Notes: a model not told the origin generated them from the letters alone. Counted from the stretch's first letter, positions 25,683 to 35,492 are shown. The stretch: 64,000 bases of DNA from Pseudocitrobacter sp913778145 (GCA_035726825.1 JALNTX010000002.1:124001-188000); one strand, 5' to 3'. Translations and numbers: made by a program.

Positions 25683-27074
25683 ATGAACTTTCCATTAATC
25701 GCGAACGTTATCGTGTTCGCGGCACTGCTGTTGCTGCTGGCGCAAACACGTCACAAACAGTGGAGTCTGGCCAAAAAAGTACTGGTGGGTCTGGGAATGG
25801 GGGTCGTGTTTGGCCTCGTGTTGCAGTTCATCTACGGTTCTGACAGCCAGGTGCTTAAAGATTCTATTCAATGGTTTAATGTTGTCGGTAATGGCTACGT
25901 ACAGCTGTTGCAAATGATCGTGATGCCGTTGGTGTTCGCCTCGATTCTGAGCGCGGTGGCACGTCTGCATAATGCGTCACAGCTGGGAAAAATCAGTTTT
26001 CTGACCATCGGTACCCTGCTGTTTACCACGCTGATCGCTGCCCTGGTCGGCGTGCTGGTTACCAACCTGTTTGGTCTGACGGCGGAAGGCCTGGTTCAGG
26101 GCACCGCTGAAACCGCACGACTGGACGCTATTCAGAGCAATTACGCCGGTAAGGTTGCAGACCTGAGCGTGCCGCAACTGCTGCTCTCCTTCGTGCCTAA
26201 AAATCCGTTTGCCGACCTGACTGGCGCGAACCCTACCTCTATTATCAGCGTTGTCATCTTCGCCGCGTTCTTGGGCGTGGCGGCGCTCAAACTGCTGAAG
26301 GATGACGAACCGAAAGGCCAGCGCGTCATCGCGGCAATCGACACGCTGCAAAGCTGGGTAATGAAACTGGTTCGTCTGGTTATGCAATTGACGCCGTACG
26401 GTGTACTGGCGCTGATGACTAAAGTCGTTGCCGGTTCCAACCTTCAGGACATCATCAAACTGGGCAGCTTCGTGGTGGCCTCATATATTGGTCTGGCGAT
26501 TATGTTTGCCGTTCACGGCCTGCTACTGGGCGTAAACGGCGTCAGCCCGCTGAAATACTTCCGTAAAGTATGGCCGGTTATCACCTTCGCCTTCACCAGC
26601 CGTTCCAGCGCAGCATCCATTCCGCTGAACGTGGAAGCACAAACGCGCCGTCTGGGCGTACCGGAATCGATTGCCAGCTTCTCCGCCTCTTTCGGCGCGA
26701 CAATCGGTCAGAACGGCTGTGCAGGTCTCTACCCGGCAATGCTGGCCGTTATGGTTGCGCCAACCGTGGGCATCAACCCGCTCGATCCGCTGTGGATAGC
26801 TACCCTGGTCGGCATCGTTACCGTCAGCTCTGCGGGCGTTGCGGGCGTAGGCGGCGGTGCCACCTTCGCGGCGCTGATTGTGCTGCCAGCGATGGGCTTA
26901 CCGGTTACGCTGGTCGCGCTGCTGATTTCCGTTGAACCGCTGATCGATATGGGCCGTACCGCACTAAACGTAAGCGGCTCTATGACCGCCGGTACCCTGA
27001 CCAGCCAGTGGCTGCGCCAGACTGATAAAGAGATTCTGAACAGTGAAGATGATGCTGAGCTGGCGCATCGTTAA
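25683..27074 (+). CDS. tcyP: L-cystine:sodium/proton symporter TcyP (YdjN)
   Basis: Dicarboxylate/amino acid:cation symporter family member of 463 residues, the length of E. coli TcyP, which imports cystine. The first helix is at residues 4-20. There are about eight membrane helices and re-entrant loops with family signatures FAFTSRSSAASIPLN and GATIGQNGCAG. GGAGAACGGGG lies just before the ATG. It is monocistronic, with a strong terminator. In E. coli it is controlled by CysB; I cannot identify that site here. Confidence 0.94.
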   Translation: MNFPLIANVIVFAALLLLLAQTRHKQWSLAKKVLVGLGMGVVFGLVLQFIYGSDSQVLKDSIQWFNVVGNGYVQLLQMIVMPLVFASILSAVARLHNASQLGKISFLTIGTLLFTTLIAALVGVLVTNLFGLTAEGLVQGTAETARLDAIQSNYAGKVADLSVPQLLLSFVPKNPFADLTGANPTSIISVVIFAAFLGVAALKLLKDDEPKGQRVIAAIDTLQSWVMKLVRLVMQLTPYGVLALMTKVVAGSNLQDIIKLGSFVVASYIGLAIMFAVHGLLLGVNGVSPLKYFRKVWPVITFAFTSRSSAASIPLNVEAQTRRLGVPESIASFSASFGATIGQNGCAGLYPAMLAVMVAPTVGINPLDPLWIATLVGIVTVSSAGVAGVGGGATFAALIVLPAMGLPVTLVALLISVEPLIDMGRTALNVSGSMTAGTLTSQWLRQTDKEILNSEDDAELAHR

Positions 27075-27091
27075 TACTGATTGACGTCACA

Positions 27092-27120
27092 AAAAACGCG
27101 CAGCCAGTCTGCGCGTTTTT
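27092..27120. terminator. tcyP terminator
   Basis: Twelve-base-pair stem AAAAACGCGCAG/CTGCGCGTTTTT with a 5-nt loop and a downstream T run; it also has A residues upstream, so it can act in both directions. Confidence 0.9.
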
Positions 27121-27225
27121 ATTTTACGAATCGAATAAGATGCGGGTTCTACAAGAATAATCTAATGAGCGCCTGTTATACGCCGTAGTTATCGTTCGTC
27201 TGCTGCTCGAAACAATGCCCCTGAT

Positions 27226-27465
27226 TTACTCCGCCACTTCACCTTCCTGACGAATCTGATTGGCCCAGCGCTGTGCGGACTCCGGCACCGTAAACGCCGG
27301 TGAGCGCTGAAAAGACTCCCCCATTAGCACAAAAGCCACATACTTTCCGCGAAGTATCCATACGTCACGAAACGCATCCATTTTTATCGCATGTTCCGGC
27401 GGCGCAGGCTCAACACGTGGCACGTAGCTGATAACCTTACGATTTTGTTGGCGAAGAGGTTTCAT
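27226..27465 (-). CDS. cedA: cell division activator CedA
   Basis: 79-residue protein nearly identical to E. coli CedA, a DNA/RNA-polymerase-binding protein that restores division in over-replicating dnaA(cos) cells. The sequence MKPLRQQNRKVISYVPR begins at 27465. The longer frame from 27579 and a GTG at 27480 are alternatives, and the start is uncertain because no strong ribosome site is seen. Divergent from katE, as in E. coli. Confidence 0.9.
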   Translation of the reverse strand: MKPLRQQNRKVISYVPRVEPAPPEHAIKMDAFRDVWILRGKYVAFVLMGESFQRSPAFTVPESAQRWANQIRQEGEVAE

Positions 27466-27667
27466 AATGGGTTGTTTCACTAAAGACCAATTTAAAAATC
27501 GAAAACGGTAATAGTAGCCGATTTTACCTCGCGAAGTCCTCTCCTGTGAGTGCGATTTACCGATTATTAGGGCCTGCATCCCCCGGCGAAGAGGAGAAAC
27601 ACTCCCCCTGCTAAAGGTGACATTGTCTGAAACTCGCCTTTACCGCCGGCAAGCCTGCAGATTGTTC

Positions 27668-27673
27668 TATAGT
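27668..27673 (+). promoter_or_regulatory. candidate sigma-S type -10 of katE
   Basis: CTATAGTT, close to the CTATACTT -10 preferred by RpoS, lies 58 bp before katE. katE is the classic RpoS-dependent gene; the -35 is not recognisable, as is usual for such promoters. Confidence 0.45.
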
Positions 27674-27730
27674 TAGAGGGGTTTTGCCACAACATCGGCC
27701 ATCCTTAAGTCATGGAAACAGGAGACGAGC

Positions 27731-29989
27731 ATGTCGGATCAACACAAGAAATCCAAAACCCATCAATCACCAGTACATGATACCCGCGAGTCAAAACCAG
27801 GACTGGGTTCCCTCGCACCCGCGGACGGTTCCTGGCATCCCACGCCAAAACCAACGGCACCGGGCGAGGAACCTACCGCACCAGGCAGCCTGAAAGCACC
27901 TAAAACCAGCAATGAAAAACTTAAAGCACTCGATAAACAGCGTAAAGGGGGCGAAAACTTCCCGCTCACCACTAATCAGGGCGTGCGTATTGCTGATGAC
28001 CAGAATTCTCTGCGCGCTGGAAGCCGCGGCCCCACGCTGCTGGAAGACTTTATTCTCCGTGAGAAAATCACCCACTTTGACCACGAACGCATTCCGGAAC
28101 GTATCGTTCATGCGCGTGGCTCTGCGGCGCACGGCTACTTCCAGCCCTATAAAAGCCTGAGCGATGTCACGAAAGCGGACTTCCTCTCCTCAGAGGAGAA
28201 AATCACGCCCGTTTTCGTGCGTTTCTCAACCGTGCAAGGTGGCGCGGGTTCAGCGGACACGGTACGAGACATTCGCGGCTTTGCCACCAAGTTTTATACC
28301 GAGGAGGGTATTTTCGACCTGGTTGGCAATAACACGCCCATCTTCTTTATTCAGGATGCGTTGAAATTCCCAGATTTTGTTCATGCGGTAAAACCTGAGC
28401 CGCATTCTGCGATGCCGCAGGGGCAAAGCGCGCATGATACGTTCTGGGACTACGTCTCACTGCAGCCGGAAACACTGCACAACGTATTCTGGGCGATGTC
28501 CGACCGCGGGATCCCGCGTAGTTATCGCACCATGGAAGGCTTTGGTATTCACACATTTCGCTTGATTAACGCCGAAGGCAAAGCCACCTTCGTTCGTTTT
28601 CACTGGAAACCGGTTGCCGGGAAAGCTTCTCTGCTGTGGGATGAGTCGCAAAAGCTCACCGGGCGCGATCCTGACTTCCACCGTCGCGATCTCTGGGAAG
28701 CGATCGAGGCCGGCGATTTCCCAGAGTATGAACTGGGTCTGCAACTTATTCCTGAAGAAGATGAGTTTAAATTCGACTTCGATCTGCTCGATCCAACCAA
28801 GCTTATCCCGGAAGAGCTGGTGCCGGTACAACGCGTAGGTAAGATGGTACTCAACCGCAATCCGGATAACTTCTTCGCCGAAAACGAGCAGGCCGCGTTC
28901 CATCCGGGTCATATCGTTCCTGGTCTGGATTTCAGTAACGATCCCCTGCTTCAGGGGCGTCTGTTCTCTTACACGGATACGCAAATCAGCCGTCTCGGTG
29001 GGCCAAACTTCCACGAGATCCCGATTAACCGCCCAACCTGCCCGTATCACAATTTCCAGCGCGACGGTATGCATCGTCAGGATATCGATAGCAACCCGGC
29101 AAACTATGAGCCGAACTCCATAAACGATAACTGGCCACGTGAAACGCCTCCGGCACCGAAACGCGGTGGTTTTGAATCGTATCAGGAACGCGTTGACGGG
29201 CATAAAGTGCGCGAGCGTAGCCCGTCCTTTGGCGAATATTATGCCCAGCCGCAGCTTTTCTGGAACAGCCAAACGCCTATAGAGCAGCAACATATTATCG
29301 ATGCCTTTAGCTTTGAACTCAGCAAAGTGGCACGCGAATGGATCCGCGAACGGGTTGTTGATCAATTGGCCTGCGTCGATATTCGTCTTGCGCAGGCCGT
29401 CGCGGAGAACTTAGGTATTACCCTTAGCGAAGAGCAGCAGAATCGTCAGCCGCCGGCCGATGTGAATGGTCTCGATAAAGATCCCACACTCAGCCTGTAT
29501 GCTATCCCTGGCGGTAGCATTAAAGGACGGGTGGTAGCCGTTCTGCTCAATCAGAATACGGCATCGTCTGATGTACTTACTCTGCTTAAAGGCCTTAAAA
29601 CGCAGGGCGTGCATGCCAAACTGCTTTATTCGCGGATGGGCGAAGTCACGGCCGATGATGGCTCAAAACTGCCTATCGCCGGGACGTTTGCGGGTTCGCC
29701 TTCGCTGACAGTCGATGCGGTAGTGGTACCCGGCGGCGATCTCAGCGATCTGCTGCAAAGCGGCGATGCGCAATATTATCTGCTGGAGGCGTATAAGCAT
29801 CTTAAGCCAATACTGTTGGCTGGCGATGCGCGTCAATTTAAGGGGCTGTTAAACATCGATAGCCAGGGGGAAGAAGGGATTGTTGAAGGTGATGCTATCG
29901 CCAAAACAACGGTGGAAGCGTTACTCAGCCTGATGGCGGCGCACCGCGTCTGGTCACGCGCCGGGAAAACCGCAGCAATTCCAGCGTAA
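27731..29989 (+). CDS. katE: catalase HPII (monofunctional, large-subunit)
   Basis: Haem d catalase of stationary phase, decomposing hydrogen peroxide in the cytosol. It has 752 residues (E. coli 753). A flexible N-terminal extension (1-80) precedes the catalase core, with catalytic His127 in VHARGSAAHG and the Asn in DLVGNNTPIFF. The haem-ligand tyrosine lies in the RLFSYTDTQISRLG segment. The C-terminal 150 residues form the DJ-1/flavodoxin-like domain typical of large catalases (AVVVPGGDLSDLL). The ribosome site CAGGAG is well placed. Confidence 0.97.
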   Translation: MSDQHKKSKTHQSPVHDTRESKPGLGSLAPADGSWHPTPKPTAPGEEPTAPGSLKAPKTSNEKLKALDKQRKGGENFPLTTNQGVRIADDQNSLRAGSRGPTLLEDFILREKITHFDHERIPERIVHARGSAAHGYFQPYKSLSDVTKADFLSSEEKITPVFVRFSTVQGGAGSADTVRDIRGFATKFYTEEGIFDLVGNNTPIFFIQDALKFPDFVHAVKPEPHSAMPQGQSAHDTFWDYVSLQPETLHNVFWAMSDRGIPRSYRTMEGFGIHTFRLINAEGKATFVRFHWKPVAGKASLLWDESQKLTGRDPDFHRRDLWEAIEAGDFPEYELGLQLIPEEDEFKFDFDLLDPTKLIPEELVPVQRVGKMVLNRNPDNFFAENEQAAFHPGHIVPGLDFSNDPLLQGRLFSYTDTQISRLGGPNFHEIPINRPTCPYHNFQRDGMHRQDIDSNPANYEPNSINDNWPRETPPAPKRGGFESYQERVDGHKVRERSPSFGEYYAQPQLFWNSQTPIEQQHIIDAFSFELSKVAREWIRERVVDQLACVDIRLAQAVAENLGITLSEEQQNRQPPADVNGLDKDPTLSLYAIPGGSIKGRVVAVLLNQNTASSDVLTLLKGLKTQGVHAKLLYSRMGEVTADDGSKLPIAGTFAGSPSLTVDAVVVPGGDLSDLLQSGDAQYYLLEAYKHLKPILLAGDARQFKGLLNIDSQGEEGIVEGDAIAKTTVEALLSLMAAHRVWSRAGKTAAIPA

Positions 29990-29995
29990 AAAAAA

Positions 29996-30017
29996 GCCCG
30001 GTGACGGATAACCGGGC
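29996..30017 (-). terminator. terminator of the chb operon (and katE, convergent)
   Basis: GCCCGGT/ACCGGGC stem with an 8-nt loop. On the minus strand it is followed by nine T residues, so it is a strong terminator for chbG; katE is convergent and may use the same hairpin. Confidence 0.88.
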
Positions 30018-30048
30018 GAAAAGCACAACATTCTCTCAATTCGCAGAA

Positions 30049-30804
30049 TCAGACGTCGCGATAGGTGCCGAGACGATAACCGCGTTCCGCAATGGCATAT
30101 TTCAGCGATGGCGAAGTGAGAACATCCAGTTCAGCCAGTCGTGGGTAGCAGTAAGCGCTGCCCATGATTGTTTTATCCACAAACGCCGGATGGCACATCA
30201 CCTCTACTGAGGGTTCATCGCGTTGCACCGATTTATCCAGAACCTGAAGAAATAACGCTTCGGAAATCTCATCACCGTAGAACTCACTGCTGAACCCAGC
30301 GCTGCTACGCACGTCAACCGAAGCGCCTTTTGCCAACGGAATCGTGCGGTCGATTCGCATCGCTACACCCTTCTCTTTGGCAAATTTCGCCACCAGCGGG
30401 TAGATCTGCGGGATCATGTGCACATGATGATGACTATCAATATGCGTCGGCGCCGTATCAAATAGCGCAACGAACCGGTCGTACTGACAGGCCAGTTCGT
30501 GCGCAATCTCGTCCAGCGGCAGCGTATTGTTTTCCGCCATCTGCCAGATCCATTTCCCCAGCTTGCCTTCCCTGGTCAGCCCCGGCATCTCAGAGAGCGG
30601 TTCGCCCAGCGTCAGGACGAAGTGCATCCCGACAGCGAGTTCCGGCGTACAGCGGCTCAGCTGAGCCGCATGTTCAATGGCCGAACCGTTCACCATCGCG
30701 GTGGTCGAGGTAACCAGTCCATTTTTGCAGGCGTCGATAATGCCGTAGTTCTGCCCTTTGCTCAGGCCGAAGTCATCAGCATTGACGATCAGCAGTCGTT
30801 CCAT
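30049..30804 (-). CDS. chbG: chitooligosaccharide deacetylase ChbG
   Basis: YdjC-family deacetylase that removes one acetyl group from chitobiose-6-phosphate; the product induces through ChbR and is cut by ChbF. It has 251 residues. The metal site is seen in VNADDFGLSKG (Asp pair) and DSHHHVHM. Start 30804 has AGGAGG upstream; the longer frame from 30861 overlaps chbF. Last gene of chbBCARFG. Confidence 0.95.
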   Translation of the reverse strand: MERLLIVNADDFGLSKGQNYGIIDACKNGLVTSTTAMVNGSAIEHAAQLSRCTPELAVGMHFVLTLGEPLSEMPGLTREGKLGKWIWQMAENNTLPLDEIAHELACQYDRFVALFDTAPTHIDSHHHVHMIPQIYPLVAKFAKEKGVAMRIDRTIPLAKGASVDVRSSAGFSSEFYGDEISEALFLQVLDKSVQRDEPSVEVMCHPAFVDKTIMGSAYCYPRLAELDVLTSPSLKYAIAERGYRLGTYRDV

Positions 30805-30815
30805 CGTACCTCCTG

Positions 30816-32162
30816 TCACTTTTTCAGTTTCTCCACCGTGGCGGAAAAGTTTGGCAGCCACTCTTCGTGAGCGAGGATCATTTCACGCGCGAGGATCTCA
30901 GCGTCTTTGTCGGAACCCACCAGCGGACTTAAGTTCATCGCCAGTTCGACGTCGTTAATCTCTCCGCTAAGCGCCGCTTTACTTGCCTGAATTTCAAAGG
31001 CTTTAATGGTATGGATAAGCCCCAGCACTTTGTCATCAAAATGCGTCAGGCGCGGATGCGGTTTCGCCCCATCGCGGCCCAGAATTGCGGTCATTTCTAC
31101 CGCCCAGTCAGCCGGAATGTTATCGACATGGCCGTTGTGCGGGAAGTTAACGTAGTGTTCAGCCTGCTTATCATTGTAGATAGCGTTGATCACTTCGCAT
31201 GCGGCATCGGAGTAATACGCCCCGCCGCGCTGTTCCAGCTCTTTCGGTTTTACGTTGAGATCCGGGTTCTTGTACAGCTCGAACAGCTGCTTCTCAACCT
31301 TCTGCACTACCTGAGCACGCGCGCCACCCTTGTAGTATTCGCCCATTTCAATCGCCAGCATCTCTTTGGTTTTAAAATAGTAGAGCAGATAAGAGCACGG
31401 AATCAGATTCAGGGAACGAATCAATCCTTCACTGAACGGCAGATCGAAAATGTTTTTCACCGAGTTCGCGGTCAACGTACCTGACGCGATACCGTCAATC
31501 AGTTCAGCGAAACGCGATTTTCCATTAACCAGCACATCGCGAATAAACACCATGTGGTTCAGGCCAAAAAGATCGATAGAAAGATCGTCTTTTTCGGAAA
31601 GTTTCAATACGTCGGTAATGAACATCTTCATGCCAATCGGAATGTTACACACGCCGATAAAGCGTTTGAAGTTGGTATGACGATAAACCGCTTCGGTAAC
31701 CATGCCGGCCGGGTTAGTAAAGTTGATGACCCAGGCATTCGGGCACAATTCCTGGACATCTTTAATGATGTCGAAAATCACCGGAATGGTGCGCAGCCCT
31801 TTGAACAGGCCACCTGCGCCGTTGGTTTCCTGGCCGAGATAGCCGTGGCTCAGCGGAATGCGTTCATCTTTTTCACGCGCTTTCAGTTGGCCTACGCGTA
31901 GCTGGGTGGTCACGAAGTCAGCATCGCGCAGCGCTTCACGGCGGTCGAGCGTTTTGAACACTTTCATCGGTACGCCCGCTTTCTCCACCATGCGTTCACA
32001 CAGCGCATGAATGATATCCAGCTTCTCTTTACCGCCTTCAACATCAACCAGCCACAATTCGCTTACCGGCAGTTCATGGTAACGTTTGAGAAAACCTTCC
32101 AGTAATTCCGGTGTATAGCTGCTGCCGCCGCCAATGGTTACAACTTTTAATTTCTGGCTCAT
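30816..32162 (-). CDS. chbF: 6-phospho-beta-glucosidase / monodeacetylchitobiose-6-phosphate hydrolase (GH4)
   Basis: NAD- and metal-dependent family 4 glycoside hydrolase of 448 residues that splits the phosphorylated disaccharide. The Rossmann motif GGGSSYTPE is at the N-terminus, VINFTNPAGMVTEAV and GVCNIPIGMK hold the metal-binding Cys, and GLNHM holds the conserved His. Start 32162 has GAGGGAG upstream. It lies 111 bp from chbR and 11 bp before chbG. Confidence 0.96.
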   Translation of the reverse strand: MSQKLKVVTIGGGSSYTPELLEGFLKRYHELPVSELWLVDVEGGKEKLDIIHALCERMVEKAGVPMKVFKTLDRREALRDADFVTTQLRVGQLKAREKDERIPLSHGYLGQETNGAGGLFKGLRTIPVIFDIIKDVQELCPNAWVINFTNPAGMVTEAVYRHTNFKRFIGVCNIPIGMKMFITDVLKLSEKDDLSIDLFGLNHMVFIRDVLVNGKSRFAELIDGIASGTLTANSVKNIFDLPFSEGLIRSLNLIPCSYLLYYFKTKEMLAIEMGEYYKGGARAQVVQKVEKQLFELYKNPDLNVKPKELEQRGGAYYSDAACEVINAIYNDKQAEHYVNFPHNGHVDNIPADWAVEMTAILGRDGAKPHPRLTHFDDKVLGLIHTIKAFEIQASKAALSGEINDVELAMNLSPLVGSDKDAEILAREMILAHEEWLPNFSATVEKLKK

Positions 32163-32273
32163 ACTTTCTCCCTCGTGATCCACCCGCTAAATGCAGTCAA
32201 CCCTCCACATTCAGCGCGGATATTAAATTTGCTGTCGCATTACTACGGTTAATACCGTAGTGCGTGAATTATT

Positions 32274-33113
32274 TTACTTAATGACCGTCAGCCGCTTGCG
32301 ATAATTACTCGGGGTAAACGAGGTCAGCTTTTTGAATGTTTTAATAAACAAACTTGGGCTACTGTACCCGGACTCATATGCAATATCGGTAACGGAGTAG
32401 TTGGTAATTTCCAATTGCTTCATGGCAAAGTTGATGCGGATATCATTAATAATCTGCATCGGTGTTTTACCATAGTAACGCTGAGTGGCACGCGTTAAAT
32501 ACTCCTGAGACTTCCCGGAGAGCGCAACCATATTTTCCAGCGCACCTTCACTGAACTTCATTTTATCGTGCATGGCTTCGACCGTTGTTTTTAACCACTG
32601 CGGTGTCACATCCTGAGCTTGATCTTCACGATGATGACGCAAGCGGTTAATCACATAAAAAGCCACCACTTCAATAAATTCATCGAATTCAGTTTCGCGA
32701 AAATGCAGCGAGGCAATAACCGATTCGATATAGCTGAGAAAAGTACTTTTAACGGAATAGACCTGCGATGCTACCAGGCAATAAGGCAACAGCGGCTGAT
32801 AGTGCGTGGCGAAGAAATCTTTGCTGATCCCGACATTGAGGATACGCGTCGCGCCAAACTCGTAGAAGCTCTGGTGATGCGAACCCAACGGGATGAAGAC
32901 AAAGTCGCCGCGTTCCAGCAGAACGCGCTTACCGTTGATCTCCTGATAGTAGCGGCCCGTCAGCACCAGCGTGAATTCATAGTAATCATGCTGGTGCAGG
33001 CCGCTGACGCTCTCCGTTTTATTGTAGATAAAGACATGAAAATTCCGGCCATCAAACAGTTGCTGTTCTCTTGCGGTGTCAATTTCCATGGTCATCATCT
33101 TAGGCTGCCTCAT
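32274..33113 (-). CDS. chbR: AraC-family regulator of the chb operon
   Basis: Dual repressor/activator. It has 279 residues: an N-terminal cupin sensing domain (HQHDYYEFTLVLTGRY, residues about 40-110) and a C-terminal AraC HTH pair (about 180-279, with NYSVTDIAYESGYSSPSLFIKTFKKLT). It activates chb when chitobiose-6-phosphate is deacetylated and represses otherwise in E. coli. The C-terminal end is slightly shorter than in E. coli. It lies 12 bp after chbA. Confidence 0.96.
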   Translation of the reverse strand: MRQPKMMTMEIDTAREQQLFDGRNFHVFIYNKTESVSGLHQHDYYEFTLVLTGRYYQEINGKRVLLERGDFVFIPLGSHHQSFYEFGATRILNVGISKDFFATHYQPLLPYCLVASQVYSVKSTFLSYIESVIASLHFRETEFDEFIEVVAFYVINRLRHHREDQAQDVTPQWLKTTVEAMHDKMKFSEGALENMVALSGKSQEYLTRATQRYYGKTPMQIINDIRINFAMKQLEITNYSVTDIAYESGYSSPSLFIKTFKKLTSFTPSNYRKRLTVIK

Positions 33114-33125
33114 AATACGGATAAC

Positions 33126-33473
33126 CTATTGTACCTTCTCGTGAAGCTCAATCAATTCGGCAACCAGCTCTCGCGCCAACATTGAGGTCATAAGGTGATC
33201 CTGAGCATGAACCAGCACCAGACTCACCTTCATTTTTCCCTCACCCTCGTCGCTTTCGATGAGCTGCGTCTGCACACGGTGCGCTTCGCTCAACGCGATA
33301 CGTGACTGTTCCATCGTTGCTTTCGCGCTAGCAAAGTCACCCTGTTTGGCCTGTTTCAGCGCCGCATAAGCCAGGCTTCGCGCCTGCCCGGAGTTGATAA
33401 TCAGGCCCATCACCACTTCTTCGAGGTCATTTTCCTGCACAGGTTCTGCTGTGATATTGTCCAGATCAAACAT
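33126..33473 (-). CDS. chbA: PTS chitobiose-specific EIIA (ChbA)
   Basis: Lactose/chitobiose-type IIA of 115 residues that passes phosphate from HPr to ChbB. The phospho-acceptor is the conserved His in VLVHAQDHLMTS (His89). Helical throughout. It sits between chbC and chbR. Confidence 0.96.
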   Translation of the reverse strand: MFDLDNITAEPVQENDLEEVVMGLIINSGQARSLAYAALKQAKQGDFASAKATMEQSRIALSEAHRVQTQLIESDEGEGKMKVSLVLVHAQDHLMTSMLARELVAELIELHEKVQ

Positions 33474-33521
33474 ACATTTTCCTTTTAGTGAGGGCGGTAG
33501 GGTTGCCCCTACCGCACGTCA

Positions 33522-34880
33522 TCAGAATTTCAGTGCATTCGCGATGTCTTCTTCGGTCTCTTCTTCTTCGATGGCCGTTTGCGCTTTGTTGGCTACGATG
33601 ACAAATGGCATGTAGATAAGCGTGGCAATAACCAGGTTGAAGAGCGCCAGCAGTAGAGCGGCAATACTTCCGTTGGTACTGAAGAAGGCGCCTAAGCCGG
33701 TTGGCATAGTCCATGGCGCCATATTGGTAATCGGCGGAATGATGCCCAGTGAGTACGCGAGAATCATAATCGCGGCGAGAATAGGCTGAACCAGTACGAA
33801 CGGAATCAGCATGACCGGGTTCATAATAATCGGCAGACCAAACAGAATCGGTTCGTTAATCTGGAAGATGCCTGATGGCAGCGCCAGCTTGGCAACAGAA
33901 CGGTAATCTGCGCGACGAGAAGCGATAAAGATAGCGATAATCAGGCCGAGAGTCGCACCACTACCGCCCAGGAAGACGTAGGAGTCGAGCATCGGTTTCG
34001 CCCAAACGTGGAACGATTTACCGGCTTCCAGCGCCGCGGCAACAGAACCGTACTGCTGATAAGTCGCGATGTTTTCCAGCGCCCACGGGGTCATGATTCC
34101 GCTGTCCAGCGCGGTCAGCGCCAGGGATCCGTGGATACCGAAGAACCACAGCAGCGGAACAAAGATAACGTACGCCCAACCGACAATCGCACCCATTGAG
34201 GCCAGCGGTGTGGAGATGCCGTCCATGATGATCTGGTGGAAGTTGGTGCTCCAGTGAGTCAGCGCCCAGGAGATGATCCCCATAATAGAGAGGATGATAA
34301 AACCAGGAATAACCGCTGAGAAAGAACGGGAAACGGATGCGGGAACGCTATCCGGCAGGCGGATAACCCAGTTTTTGTGCACAATAAAGGTGAACATTTC
34401 CGCGACCACCAGGCCAATAATAATACCGGAAATAATGTTCGCCCCACCCAGCCAGTTTGCCCCCACAGCATAAGCCTCGCCCACGCTGTAGGGTGTTACT
34501 GTCATGAAAGCCGCGACGGATAACAGGCCTGCCGCCAGCGAGTCAACTTTACGTTCTTCCGCGAGCGCCATACCGATAAAGAAAGGCGCCATCAGTGACA
34601 TAATGCCCAACGTACCGTTGTAAACATTACCGCCGATGGCCTTAAAGCTATTTAAATTCTCAATAGTAGACGCGTCGAGACGAATACCCATTGAATAGAA
34701 AAAAGATCCCTCACCAAAGCTTAGAAAAACGTTGTTGATTAAGACAAACATCGCACCCGCAAGGGTCAATGGCATTAACTTAATAAAACCGTTTTTAATC
34801 GCATTAACGTGAGGCTGTTTTCCTATTTTAATAGCAAAAGGAAGGAGTACCTTTTCAAGCGAACTGATCACTTTACTCAT
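33522..34880 (-). CDS. chbC: PTS chitobiose-specific EIIC (ChbC)
   Basis: Membrane channel of the N,N'-diacetylchitobiose PTS, 452 residues, exactly the E. coli length, with about ten membrane helices. The GSGATLGL and NEPILFGLPIIMNP segments are EIIC signatures. The gap to chbB (79 bp) holds a small GC hairpin (GCCGC/GCGGC near 34899-34918) that could change relative expression. Confidence 0.96.
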   Translation of the reverse strand: MSKVISSLEKVLLPFAIKIGKQPHVNAIKNGFIKLMPLTLAGAMFVLINNVFLSFGEGSFFYSMGIRLDASTIENLNSFKAIGGNVYNGTLGIMSLMAPFFIGMALAEERKVDSLAAGLLSVAAFMTVTPYSVGEAYAVGANWLGGANIISGIIIGLVVAEMFTFIVHKNWVIRLPDSVPASVSRSFSAVIPGFIILSIMGIISWALTHWSTNFHQIIMDGISTPLASMGAIVGWAYVIFVPLLWFFGIHGSLALTALDSGIMTPWALENIATYQQYGSVAAALEAGKSFHVWAKPMLDSYVFLGGSGATLGLIIAIFIASRRADYRSVAKLALPSGIFQINEPILFGLPIIMNPVMLIPFVLVQPILAAIMILAYSLGIIPPITNMAPWTMPTGLGAFFSTNGSIAALLLALFNLVIATLIYMPFVIVANKAQTAIEEEETEEDIANALKF

Positions 34881-34959
34881 AGAAAAATACCCTTAAAGGC
34901 CGCAGCGAATACCGCGGCGTTAACTGTGAAATAACTCTTTGACGGGAAAAATAAAAAAA

Positions 34960-35280
34960 TTACTGCGCAGCAGCTTTTTTAATTGCAGCAACGGCTGCTT
35001 TAAGAACACCTAAACCATCGACTTTACCGTAGAGTGCTGAATCAATAACCTCTACCGGTTTAGTAGGCAGCAACTTTTGAATATCTGCCTTCATGTACGC
35101 AATTTGTGGCCCCAGTAATACGACATCGGCCTGTGGGCCTTTTTCTGCGGCAAAGCTTTCTGAGAATGCTTCAATAATTACTGGTACTTCATATTTCTCC
35201 GCCTGCGCACGCATTTTGGAGACCAGTAATGAAGTCGACATCCCTGCAGAGCAAAAAAGATAGATATGTTTCTTTTCCAT
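34960..35280 (-). CDS. chbB: PTS chitobiose-specific EIIB (ChbB)
   Basis: 106-residue phosphocarrier. The active-site Cys10 lies in the loop FCSAGMSTS. It receives phosphate from ChbA and gives it to the sugar in ChbC. It is the first gene of chbBCARFG; AGGAAGCGTGA precedes the start. CRP and NagC-like sites lie upstream. Confidence 0.96.
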   Translation of the reverse strand: MEKKHIYLFCSAGMSTSLLVSKMRAQAEKYEVPVIIEAFSESFAAEKGPQADVVLLGPQIAYMKADIQKLLPTKPVEVIDSALYGKVDGLGVLKAAVAAIKKAAAQ

Positions 35281-35390
35281 TCACGCTTCCTCAACTTATC
35301 GAATCTGCATCATCGGGCTTTGTTCCATCCGCCCATGAACCCATTTCAACATCAGATGTTTCACTTTTGTTTATGGGTTGAGTATACGGT

Positions 35391-35396
35391 ATCTCT
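35391..35396 (-). promoter_or_regulatory. candidate -10 of the chb operon
   Basis: TATACT on the minus strand about 110 bp before chbB. The -35 is weak (ATCCTG at 17 bp), as expected for a promoter activated by CRP and ChbR. Confidence 0.5.
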
Positions 35397-35449
35397 TTGG
35401 ACCAGGATAATTCCTCCTCATCCAAAATTGTCTCTCATTGACCTCGCCT

Positions 35450-35465
35450 TATGATTCCCTTCACA
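35450..35465 (-). promoter_or_regulatory. CRP site of the chb operon
   Basis: TGTGA-AGGGAA-TCATA on the minus strand, nine of ten consensus half-site bases, centred about 73 bp upstream of the predicted transcription start. CRP control of chb is known in E. coli. Confidence 0.65.
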
Positions 35466-35477
35466 CTTTGGTCAAAA

Positions 35478-35492
35478 TAATTCGCGCAATTA
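35478..35492. promoter_or_regulatory. NagC-like operator of the chb operon
   Basis: TAATT-CGCGC-AATTA inverted repeat in an AT-rich context (followed by AATAA), resembling NagC operators. E. coli chb is repressed by NagC through two such sites; I identify only this one. Confidence 0.5.

Noticed and set aside
28457..29365. 302-residue ORF opposite katE
   Set aside because: Mirror frame of a highly conserved gene; no ribosome site or known domain.
32274..33113. Shorter start for chbR (MMTMEIDT)
   Set aside because: The longer MRQPK start aligns with the E. coli N-terminus and total length.
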